In this document: in pieces, positions 10,322-18,400 of the stretch
How positions within the stretch are numbered: position 1 is the stretch's first letter
Layout: every line of letters starts with the position of its first letter
Origin: Pseudomonas fluorescens
GTDB taxonomy: Bacteria; Pseudomonadota; Gammaproteobacteria; Pseudomonadales; Pseudomonadaceae
Assembly (NCBI RefSeq): GCF_902497875.1
Contig: NZ_CABVHY010000013.1
Coordinates: forward strand, 124,001 to 188,000
DNA: 64,000 nucleotides
Reading direction: 5' to 3'
Program-made: the position numbers and the translations under genes
Notes under the pieces: model-generated
Database searches by the model: none
What the model was told of the DNA's origin: nothing
What the model saw: the letters and a program-made list of their open reading frames with translations, nothing else

Positions 10322-10468
10322 CGTAGCAGCTGGCGAGCCCGCGAGCCTGCGTTCGACCGCGCAGCGGTCGTAAACCCTACCGACCCGGTCCGCCTGAAAC
10401 ACCGCGCAGTCTGGTTTTACGACTGCTTCGCAGCCGAACGCAGGCTCGCGGGCTCGCCAGCTGCTACC
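10322..10468. repeat. Long inverted repeat (GTAGCAGCTGGCGAGCC type)
   Basis: Arms of about 34 bases at 10322-10355 and 10435-10468 are near-perfect reverse complements, with a further imperfect inner stem. A different REP family from the GTAGGAGCTGCC type. The 340-base gap between recQ and the next gene holds this element and otherwise only the recQ leader. Confidence 0.8.
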
Positions 10469-10578
10469 CGGACCGCGTCAGGGCTTGTTTTGAATGCAGG
10501 CAAATCTGCCCGGCGGCTGGCCTGAGCGCTCAAGAAGGCCTAGAATTCAGCATCGAATATTCCCAAGGTAGTCCTTTA

Positions 10579-11166
10579 ATGTCCTTCGCTGAGCAACTAA
10601 CCCGCCTGCAAGTCTTCCTCGACGCCGACGAGCTGCATGACGAGGCGCTGGACTACGTGGCCGCCCACGGCTATCTGACTGCGCTCTCGATCTGTTCCGA
10701 GGACGTTCCCGAACGCGAATGGATCGACGCCCTGTTCGCCGAAGAGCCACATTACGCCGACGACGCCGAGCGTGAAGCGATCGAAGCCACCCTGGTGCTG
10801 CTCAAGGCGCACATCGCCCGGCAACTGGCGTCCGATGAGGAATTCGAGCTGCCCTGCGACCTGGACCTCGGCGAAGACCCGGACGACTCCGATCTGCGCG
10901 GCTGGTGCATCGGCTTCATGGAAGGCGTGTTCCTGCGTGAAGCGGCCTGGTTCGAAACCGCCGAAGACGAAGTCAGCGAAATGCTCCTGCCGATCATGGT
11001 CGGTTCCGGCCTGTTCGATGAGCAGCCGGAATTTTCCGACATCGCCAACGATGCCAACCTGATGGACGACATGATCGTGCAGATCCCTGAAGCCCTGACC
11101 GCGCTGTACCTGCTGTGCAACGCACCGGACGAAAAACCGGCCATTCTCAAGCCTCGTCACCACTGA
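10579..11166 (+). CDS. YecA/UPF0149 family protein
   Basis: 195 residues, acidic, cytoplasmic. The N-terminal half matches the UPF0149 (YecA/YgfB) fold: LHDEALDYVAAHGYLTAL, then the conserved WCIGFMEGVFLR segment at about residue 115. The C-terminal SEC-C zinc motif found on some YecA proteins is absent. Function of the family is poorly defined. Four bases of the next gene's ribosome-binding region follow its stop, so it is likely co-transcribed with the YbaN-like gene 10 bases downstream. Confidence 0.8.
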   Translation: MSFAEQLTRLQVFLDADELHDEALDYVAAHGYLTALSICSEDVPEREWIDALFAEEPHYADDAEREAIEATLVLLKAHIARQLASDEEFELPCDLDLGEDPDDSDLRGWCIGFMEGVFLREAAWFETAEDEVSEMLLPIMVGSGLFDEQPEFSDIANDANLMDDMIVQIPEALTALYLLCNAPDEKPAILKPRHH

Positions 11167-11176
11167 GGCTGCGCCT

Positions 11177-11575
11177 ATGGCGGCCAACCCCATAGGCAAC
11201 CGCTCCCTGATAGTGCGTTACGTTCTGCTGGCCATCGGCTTGCTGAGCGTCGCACTGGGGGTGGTCGGAATCTTCCTGCCGGTGTTGCCCACCACGCCCT
11301 TTCTGTTGCTGGCGGCCGCCTGTTTCGCCCGCAGTTCGCCGCGCTTCTATCGATGGCTGGTCGAGCATCCACGGCTCGGCCCCTGGGTGCGTGACTACCT
11401 CGATGGCAACGGCATCCCGCTCAAGGGCAAGGTTTACGCCATCGGCGTGATGTGGCTGAGCATCGGCCTGTCTTGCCTGCTCGTCCCCCTGCCCTGGGCC
11501 CGCGGCTTGATGCTGACCAGCGCAGTGCTGGTGACGATTTACATTCTGCGGCAGAAGACTTTGCACAGGTCTTGA
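11177..11575 (+). CDS. YbaN-family (DUF454) inner-membrane protein
   Basis: 132 residues with four hydrophobic segments. Signature features are GVVGIFLPVLPTTPFLLLAAACFARSS (first hairpin) and the downstream FYRWLVEHPRLGPWVRDY, both characteristic of DUF454/YbaN proteins. Small inner-membrane proteins of unknown role. Starts ten bases after the YecA-like gene and is probably in the same operon. Confidence 0.85.
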   Translation: MAANPIGNRSLIVRYVLLAIGLLSVALGVVGIFLPVLPTTPFLLLAAACFARSSPRFYRWLVEHPRLGPWVRDYLDGNGIPLKGKVYAIGVMWLSIGLSCLLVPLPWARGLMLTSAVLVTIYILRQKTLHRS

Positions 11576-11590
11576 ATCTCCAGCGCTCTT

Positions 11591-11670
11591 GGTAAAGATC
11601 GCAGCCTGCGGCAGCTCCTACGCCGACCGTGTACATCCTGTAGGAGCTGCCGCAGGCTGCGATTTTTTCG
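11591..11670. repeat. REP pair (GTAGGAGCTGCCGC type)
   Basis: Facing copies at 11591-11624 and 11639-11670 separated by only about 14 bases, so a stable hairpin can form. The second arm ends in a T run (GCGATTTTTTCG), so it could end transcription of the preceding operon. Confidence 0.8.
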
Positions 11671-11764
11671 CGTCACCCACGAACCTCCCGCGAAGCAACA
11701 ATCAATCAATCCTTTTCAGAAAACAGCGCCTAGACTTCAGGCATCTGCACATGAGCAGCCAGAC

Positions 11765-12472
11765 ATGTCCGCCAGTCCGCGTAGTCCAGGATGGTCAACG
11801 CTCCGACTCCGGCTCGGCGGATGGCTGCTGGTATCGGGATTTCTGCTGGTCGGCCTGGACACTGGCCGGGCGAACTGGAATTTTGCGCTGATTCTGCAAA
11901 CCGCCGAGCAACGTTATGGTGCCCTCGGCCCAGCCAAGGGACGGATCGAGGCCTGGAACCAGATGCTGCAAAGCGAAATAGCACAACCGGAACGCGAGCA
12001 GCTTGGCGCCGTCAACAGTTTCTTCAATCAACAACTGAGCTTCCAGGACGATCCCGGAATCTGGCGTCAGATCGATTACTGGGCAACGCCCGTCGAATCA
12101 CTGATCAAGGGCGCCGGCGACTGCGAAGACTATGCGCTGGCCAAATACTTCAGCCTGCGCAACCTTGGCGTTCCCAGCGAGAAGCTGCGCATCACTTACG
12201 TCAAGGCGCTGACCCGCAACCAGGCGCACATGGTGCTGACCTACTACGCGACCCCCACTGCCGAGCCATTGGTGCTGGACAACCTGATCGGCGAAATCCG
12301 CCCTGCCTCACAACGCAAAGACCTGCTGGCGGTGTACGCCTTCAACGCCGAAGGCCTGTACCTGCCCGGGGCCAACGGCGGCAAACGCAGCAGCGACTCG
12401 AAAAAGCTTTCGCGCTGGCAGGACGTGCTGAAAAAGATGCGGGCCGAAGGCTTCACCCTGGATGATGGCTAA
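11765..12472 (+). CDS. lapG: LapG periplasmic cysteine protease
   Basis: 235 residues with a signal/anchor segment at about 17-32. The bacterial transglutaminase-like catalytic triad is intact: Cys120 in GAGDCEDYA, His155 in NQAHMVLTYY and Asp172 in LVLDN. LapG cuts the N-terminal retention module of LapA-type adhesins at a TAAG-type site and releases cells from biofilm. It needs calcium. Here its expected target, the adhesin ending at 15431, carries TAAG at residues 115-118. The stop overlaps the lapD leader; lapD starts 25 bases later, so both are co-transcribed as in P. fluorescens Pf0-1. Confidence 0.95.
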   Translation: MSASPRSPGWSTLRLRLGGWLLVSGFLLVGLDTGRANWNFALILQTAEQRYGALGPAKGRIEAWNQMLQSEIAQPEREQLGAVNSFFNQQLSFQDDPGIWRQIDYWATPVESLIKGAGDCEDYALAKYFSLRNLGVPSEKLRITYVKALTRNQAHMVLTYYATPTAEPLVLDNLIGEIRPASQRKDLLAVYAFNAEGLYLPGANGGKRSSDSKKLSRWQDVLKKMRAEGFTLDDG

Positions 12473-12497
12473 CGCCGCCAACAACAAGGAGCGCTGC

Positions 12498-14438
12498 ATG
12501 TCGCTACTCAAGCAATTGTTTCTCGCCATCTGCCTGTTCCTGCTGGTGGCGTTCAGCGGCAGTTTTCTTGTCGGCCTGGAGGCCTCGCGCGAGCAGATGC
12601 TCGGCCAGTTGCGCTCCCATGCCCAGGATGCCGCCACCGCACTGGGGCTCTCGCTGACCACCCAAATCGATGATCCTGCGATGATTGAGCTGATGGTCAG
12701 CTCGATCTTCGATAGCGGTTACTTCGCCAGCATCCGGGTAATAAACATCGCCGATGAACAGCTTCTGGTGGAGCGCAGTCTGCCCACGGTTGCCGAAGGT
12801 ATACCGGACTGGTTCGTGCGGCTGGTGGACTTGCGTCCGCAAGGGGGGGACGCGCTGATCATGCGCGGCTGGGAGCAAGCGGCGCGGGTCGAAGTGCTGA
12901 GCAATCCCCAGTTCGCCCTGGCCAGACTCTGGGACAGCGCCGTCGGCAGCCTGGTCTGGTTGCTGCTGTGTGGGTTGCTCAGTGCAGTGTTTGGTGGCTG
13001 GCTGCTGCGCCGGCAGTTGCGTCCGCTCGATAGCATGGTCAAACAGTCCGAAGCCATCAGCAAGCGCGAGTTCCTCAGCCTGCCCCAACTGCCCCGCACG
13101 CCGGAGCTCAAACGGGTGGTACTGGCGATGAATCAGATGGTCGAAAAGCTCAAGGGGCTGTTTGCCGAAGAGGCCGCCCGCAGCGAAAAACTGCGGGCCG
13201 ACGCCTACCAGGACAGCCTCACCGGACTGGCCAATCGGCGCCTGCTGGATGAACAGCTGACCGAACAGTTATTGGTCACCGAACAGAGCAGCTCCGGTCA
13301 TCTGTTGATGCTGCGAGTCAATGACCTGGCCGGTCTCAACCAACGTCTGGGCGGCCAGCGCACCGATGCCCTGATCAAGGTAATCGGTGAATTGCTCAAA
13401 CGCTTGACCCAGCAAATAGATCGCCGTCATTGGCTGGCCGCGCGTAACCGCGGCGGCGAATTCAGCCTGCTGGCCCCCGGTCTGGACAACAAAGACGCCA
13501 CACGCCTGGCCACCGAGATCAGCGCCACCCTGGAGAACCTGCGGCTTACCGGCGCCAGTGACTGCATGCCGGTCGCGCACCTGGGGATAGTCGCCTATCA
13601 GCCGGGCGAACCCGCCGGCACTGTGCTGCTGCGCCTCGATCAAGCGCTGACTCAGGCCCAGCGCCATCCGGAGCGCCCCTGGGCCCATCTGGCGCACTTC
13701 AATGGCGCGCCGAGCCAGACTCAGCACGACTGGCGCAACTGGATCGAGGACGCCCTCAAACACGGCAAAATGCAGCTGTATTTCCAGCCGGTGGTGCAGT
13801 GCGCCGATACCAGTCAGGTGTTGCATCACAAGGTGCTGGCCCGCTTGCTCGACCCTCAGGGCGAAGCGATTGCCGCCGGGCATTTCCTGCCCTGGATCGA
13901 GCGCCTGGGCTGGTCGGCGCGCTTCGACCTGGCGATGCTCGAACACACCCTCGATTACCTGATCGAAAATCCCTGGCCGCTGGCGTTGAGTCTTTCCGGC
14001 AGCACCCTGCGTGATGCGCCGCACCTGCAGCAGATCCTCAGCATGCTCCACGCCCTGCCCGACCTCGCGCCCTTGCTGACCCTGGAAATCGACGAACGCG
14101 CTCTGCCGCCACCGGCCGAAATGCAGCAACTGAGCCAGAGCATCCAGGCCACCGGCTACCGGATCGGCTTGCAACATTTTGGTGGCAGCTTCAGCCAGAT
14201 CGGCAACCTCACCCTGCTGGGGCTGGCCTACCTGAAAATTGACAGCAGCTACATTCGCGACATTGACCAGCAGAGCGACAAACGCCTGTTTATCGAAGCG
14301 ATCTTTCGCGCGACCAACAGCATTGATCTGCCGCTGATTGCCGAGATGGTCGAGACCCAGGGGGAACTGGAAGTGATCACGGAGCTGGGATTGTTTGGGG
14401 TGATGGGCAGATTGATCGGGCCGCCGGAGCCGATGTAA
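12498..14438 (+). CDS. lapD: LapD c-di-GMP receptor controlling LapG
   Basis: 646 residues from ATG 12498 (AAGGAG six bases upstream), close to the 648 of Pf0-1 LapD. A first membrane helix (about 5-27), a periplasmic output domain (28-150) containing GWE with Trp125, the residue known in LapD to grip LapG, a second helix (about 152-172), HAMP, a degenerate GGDEF (RGGEF) and a degenerate EAL (KVLARL where EAL is expected). The loss of catalytic residues fits a c-di-GMP receptor that signals across the membrane: when c-di-GMP is bound, LapG is sequestered and the adhesin stays on the cell. Confidence 0.95.
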   Translation: MSLLKQLFLAICLFLLVAFSGSFLVGLEASREQMLGQLRSHAQDAATALGLSLTTQIDDPAMIELMVSSIFDSGYFASIRVINIADEQLLVERSLPTVAEGIPDWFVRLVDLRPQGGDALIMRGWEQAARVEVLSNPQFALARLWDSAVGSLVWLLLCGLLSAVFGGWLLRRQLRPLDSMVKQSEAISKREFLSLPQLPRTPELKRVVLAMNQMVEKLKGLFAEEAARSEKLRADAYQDSLTGLANRRLLDEQLTEQLLVTEQSSSGHLLMLRVNDLAGLNQRLGGQRTDALIKVIGELLKRLTQQIDRRHWLAARNRGGEFSLLAPGLDNKDATRLATEISATLENLRLTGASDCMPVAHLGIVAYQPGEPAGTVLLRLDQALTQAQRHPERPWAHLAHFNGAPSQTQHDWRNWIEDALKHGKMQLYFQPVVQCADTSQVLHHKVLARLLDPQGEAIAAGHFLPWIERLGWSARFDLAMLEHTLDYLIENPWPLALSLSGSTLRDAPHLQQILSMLHALPDLAPLLTLEIDERALPPPAEMQQLSQSIQATGYRIGLQHFGGSFSQIGNLTLLGLAYLKIDSSYIRDIDQQSDKRLFIEAIFRATNSIDLPLIAEMVETQGELEVITELGLFGVMGRLIGPPEPM

Positions 14439-14445
14439 CAACCCC

Positions 14446-14623
14446 TGTAGAAGCGAGCCTGCTCCGGGCGGCGTTCCGAGGATAGCGGACTGTCAGCTGG
14501 CATCAATGTTGACTACCTGGCCCTCATCGCGAGCAAGCTCGCTCCCACATTTGGCCTTTGTCGTTCACCAGATTTCTGTAGGCAGGAGATCCAGTGTGGG
14601 AGCGAGCCTGCTCGCGATGAGGA
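14446..14623. repeat. REP cluster (GCGAGCAAGCTCGCTCCCACA type)
   Basis: Three units of the GTGGGAGCGAGCCTGCTCGC family (about 14446-14480 diverged, 14527-14550, 14593-14623); the last two face each other. Lies directly after lapD. Confidence 0.75.
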
Positions 14624-14685
14624 CCCCACAGCCACCCGCAGCGCTGGCGCCAGGATGCGGGAATTTTTCTCACAAGTTTTCGAGG

Positions 14686-14805
14686 TTGCGTAGAGATGGA
14701 TGCCCGGATAATCTTCGTGGGTCGCTGCCAATTCAGCGACCGGGCGTCGCGGCCCGAGCAATCAAGGCGCACAGCGCCACCTCTCCAATCAGTTGGCGCT
14801 TTTTT
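14686..14805 (+). ncRNA. Candidate short RNA or attenuated leader
   Basis: A promoter-like TTGCGT - 17 bases - TAATCT (14686-14714) is followed by a perfect 8-bp hairpin (GGTCGCTG at 14720-14727 with CAGCGACC at 14734-14741) and then a 7-bp hairpin AGCGCCA/TGGCGCT (14773-14779 and 14794-14800) ending in a run of six T. That is the layout of a transcript of about 85 nt with a Rho-independent terminator. It could be a free-standing sRNA or a premature end in the leader of the gene at 14956. Prediction from sequence only. Confidence 0.4.
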
Positions 14806-14837
14806 GTCGTCTACTGTTTTTTATGGCGGCTGTGCGT

Positions 14838-14947
14838 GGGATACCTTCGGGTATGCCGGGTTCCTTGATTCCCGGTCCGCGAACCTGCGTACAGCTGCCA
14901 CCCTCCATCGCGTCGCGGCGATCAGTGGCAGCTCCACCAATCAAGGA
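14838..14947 (+). promoter_or_regulatory. Structured 5' leader of the DUF6124-like gene
   Basis: Three stems follow one another. The first is an 8-bp stem with one mismatch capped by a TTCG tetraloop (14838-14857). The second is CCGGG/CCCGG (14856-14875), which shares two bases with the first and so may alternate with it. The third is a perfect 9-bp AGCTGCCAC/GTGGCAGCT stem (14893-14901 with 14925-14933) that encloses a 5-bp ATCGC/GCGAT stem. The ribosome site AAGGAG at 14943-14948 follows ten bases later. The arrangement suggests a conserved structured leader; no known riboswitch class is recognised. Confidence 0.45.
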
Positions 14948-14955
14948 GCTTCACC

Positions 14956-15312
14956 ATGAGCAAAGTCACCCCAGATCCCCCTGAAACCGAAAACACCTCC
15001 CCTTACGATTCCCTCGATCCCGGCAAACTTCACAAGGCCGCCGAGCGCGCTCTCGATTACCACCTGTCATCGTCCGACAAACCAAAGCTCGATCCGCAAT
15101 CCGCCAACATCTTCACCGTGATCGACGGTATCGACACCGAACGCTTGCTGGCCAATCTCAGCGAAACCCTGGCCTCGGCCAATGCCATGGCCAGTGACCT
15201 GGCGTTCGAGCTGGAAGGTTCGCAACGGCATCTTGCGCTGGGCATTCAATAGATGATCGAACTGGGGGAGTTGTTGGCGAACCGGGCGCTGGACGATCTC
15301 GATCCGCGATAG
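14956..15312 (+). pseudogene. DUF6124-family gene interrupted by an amber codon
   Basis: The frame from ATG 14956 gives 98 residues (VTPDPPETENTSPYDSLDP, LHKAAERALDYHL, then LAFELEGSQRHLALGIQ), a pattern I recognise from small DUF6124 proteins of pseudomonads. It meets TAG at 15250-15252. Translation in the same frame continues at once as MIELGELLANRALDDLDPR and stops at 15310. In family members the helix runs through this junction, with a Gln codon (CAG) where TAG stands here, so a single base change appears to have removed about 20 C-terminal residues. The 98-residue product may still be made. Function of the family is unknown. Confidence 0.6.
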
Positions 15313-15323
15313 CCGGATCAACA

Positions 15324-15413
15324 GCAAAAGATCGCAGCCTGGCGGCAGCTCCTACAGAATTTGGGTTGCACCCGATCTGTGTAGGAGCTGCCGCAGGCTG
15401 CGATCTTTTGATC
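15324..15413. repeat. REP pair (GTAGGAGCTGCCGC type)
   Basis: Facing REP copies at 15324-15355 and 15380-15413; the first has one inserted G. They separate the DUF6124-like gene from the convergent lapA. Confidence 0.85.
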
Positions 15414-15430
15414 TTCAGCGCTGCTTCAGG

Positions 15431-18400
15431 TCAGACGGTATCGACCTTCAACGAGTGGTCGTTGAGCATGCCGTTGATGATGGTGGCGGTGTCCGCGCCG
15501 CCCGCTATCACCCCGCCCGTTCCCGGGGTCACGCCGTAGTGACTGGCCAGGTTGACCCCGGCCAGGTCGATGGTCTGGCTCGCAATGGCGCCCGCTGTCG
15601 AGCTGACATCAATGCTGGTCACCAGTGAGGCACCGCTGCCGGTGACCTTGAAGTGCAGGTAGTCGTCCAGCGAAGCCGAGGTGGCGTTTTCGCCCTGCAA
15701 CAGTTGCGACAGGTCGAGCTTGTCGGTACCTGGGGTAAAGTCGCTGACCACGTCATGCCCGCTGTTACCGTGCAGCCACTGGAAGGTGTCGTTACCCTGG
15801 CCGCCGGTCAGGCTGTTGTTGCCCGGCCCGCCGATCAGGAAGTCGTCACCGCCACCGCCGTTGAGCACGTCGTTGCCCAGACCACCGGTGATGATATTGG
15901 CGTTGCTGTCGCCGGTGAGGGTGTCGTTGTAGCTGGAACCGATCAGGTTCTCGATCGCGGTCAGGGTATCGCTGCCCGCGCCCCCGGTGTTTTGCGCGCC
16001 GAGCAAATTGAGGTCGACCGTCACCCCGGCCGGGGCATGGGCGTAGCTCACCGTGTCATTGCCAGAGCCGCCGTCGAGCAGGTCATTGCCGGTGCCGCTG
16101 AACAACAGATCATTGCCGGCTTCGCCGTGCAGAGTGTTGTTGCCGGAACCCGCAGTGAGTACGTCATCGCCGTCGCCGGCATTGAGCAGGTTGTCACCGC
16201 TGCCCGCCAGCAGTACATCGTCGCCCGAGGTGCCGGCCAGGGTATGCCCCTCCTGGGAGCTGATGCCCACCGCCGCGCTGTCGCTGCCGCCGTGGTTGTC
16301 GTTGGCGCTGTAAGCACCGTGGCCGTCCGGGGTGATGTCATGGGCGCCAGCGTAGTTGACCGTCATGGTCAGCGTGTAGGTTTCCAGCCCGGCACCACTG
16401 TCGCCAGGGCCGTCGGCGATAGGGGTGACGTGGATTCTATAGGTCCCGTCAGCCCCCGCAGTGAAGGTTTCGTTGTTGCCAATCGCGGTGAAGGCCCCGC
16501 CGTTGAACGAATACTCCATGCCCACATCGCCGGCCGCGAGGCTGTGTTTGGGATTCAGGGTCTCGCCCTGTTTCAGATCAACGCTGATCATGCCCTCATC
16601 GTTTGCGTTGGAACCACTCACCTTGCCCAGGTAGCCGCTGACGATCACCACCGCGGTCATCGCGACAGTGTTGGCGTTGAAGGAGGCGCGGGTGACGTTT
16701 AGCGCCTGGTTGGCGTTGTTGTCTCCAGCCCCGGAAAAGGCAATGGTATTGAGGCTGGTTGCCGTGAACTCCGCTCCCTTGGCTGCCCCCCCGGTGTTTA
16801 ACGTGGTAGGCGCGGTCGTCAGCGGATCACCGTTGGCATCGCTGTCATCGGCCGGCAGCTCGTCCCCCGGAACCACCGGGTTGTTGGGCAGCACTTGGGG
16901 GATGATGGGGTCATCGACCACCACCGGTGGCGCGTTCGGGTTGAGATTGCCGGCGGCCAGGTCCTGACCGTCCTTATTCAGGTCCAGGGCTTTTTCGAAG
17001 ACCGTTACGTCCTGGCCGTTGAGCGCTTTGAACCCGCTGTCACAGACGTCGATAGAAATGGTCGTGGTGCTTTTATCGCCATCGGCATCACGGACGGTGT
17101 AGGTGAAAACGTCCGTGGCCCCCGGCGGGCTCACCGACTTCGGGTTGCTGTGATAAACCGCATTGCCTGCGGCATCCAGGGTCAGGTAGCCGTAGGTACC
17201 ATGGATGGTCGAGTTGAGGCCGCCGACTACCGAAGTCGAAGTATCGCTGCCTGCCCGCACTCCGATTACCGCGCCGGAGGGGCTGAACCCATCGGCGCCG
17301 GCACCGTCATTCAACAACACATTGCCGCTGACCACTGCGCCCTCGGCGACGCTTGCCACGTCGGCCCTGGCGCTCGGCAGGTCGTCGACGATGTTCACGT
17401 CAATGACCCCCGACGCCGTGTTGCCACCGGTATCGGTGACGACCACATTGAAGTGCTCGGCGATGCCGTTGGCACCCTGCGCGCTCGGGTGGGTTTCGTT
17501 GTCGACCAGGGTATAGCTGTAGCTGACCACCCCGGTACTGGCGTTAACACCGGTGATGGTCAGGGTGCTGCCGAGGGCGGTGGTAATCGATTGCGGGACG
17601 CTGGCGAGCACCCCGCCGCTGACCACGCTGATGCCACCGACCGTAAGGGTTTGCACGCCATTCAGCGCAATGACGGTGAAGGTGCCGTTCTGGGTCAATG
17701 CCGGTGTATTGGGGTGGCTGCCGTCGCTGAGGTTTCGCTCAAAGACGGTCAGTTCGCCGCACTCGATGTCGAGGCCTTTGATGATGACCGGATCAATGTT
17801 GTTGTGGACCTGCAGCACCAGTTTGGCGGTGCTGGTATCGCCGTCGGCGTCGGTGATGGTGTAGGTGAAGGTGTCGGTATCGCTTTCGCCACCGTGTCCC
17901 TTGAAGTCCGGGTCATTGGGATTCAGGGTGTAGGTGTAAGTACCGTTCGCCGCCAGCACCAGGGTGCCGTAAGTCCCGACGTAGGTCCCGGCGGTGACGG
18001 GCCCGGTGGGCACTCGATCGGCGCCCTGGGTGTCGTTGCTCAGCACGTTACCACTCAGCACCAGATGGCTTTGCGAAGCTGTACCGGTGTTGCTGTCGTT
18101 GGCGGCGCTCGGCAGGTCGTCGACGATGTTGACATCAATGACCCCCGACGCCGTGTTGCCACCGGTATCGGTGACGACCACATTGAAGTGCTCGGCGATG
18201 CCGTTGGCACCCTGCCCGCTCGGGTGAGTTTCGTTGTCGACCAGGGTGTAGCTGTAGCTGACCACCCCGGTACTGGCGTTAACACCGGTGATGGTCAGGG
18301 TGCTGCCGAGGGCGGTGGTGATCGATTGCGGGAGGCCGGCGAGCACCCCGCCGCTGACCACATTGATGCCACCGACCGTAAGGGTTTGCACGCCATTCAG

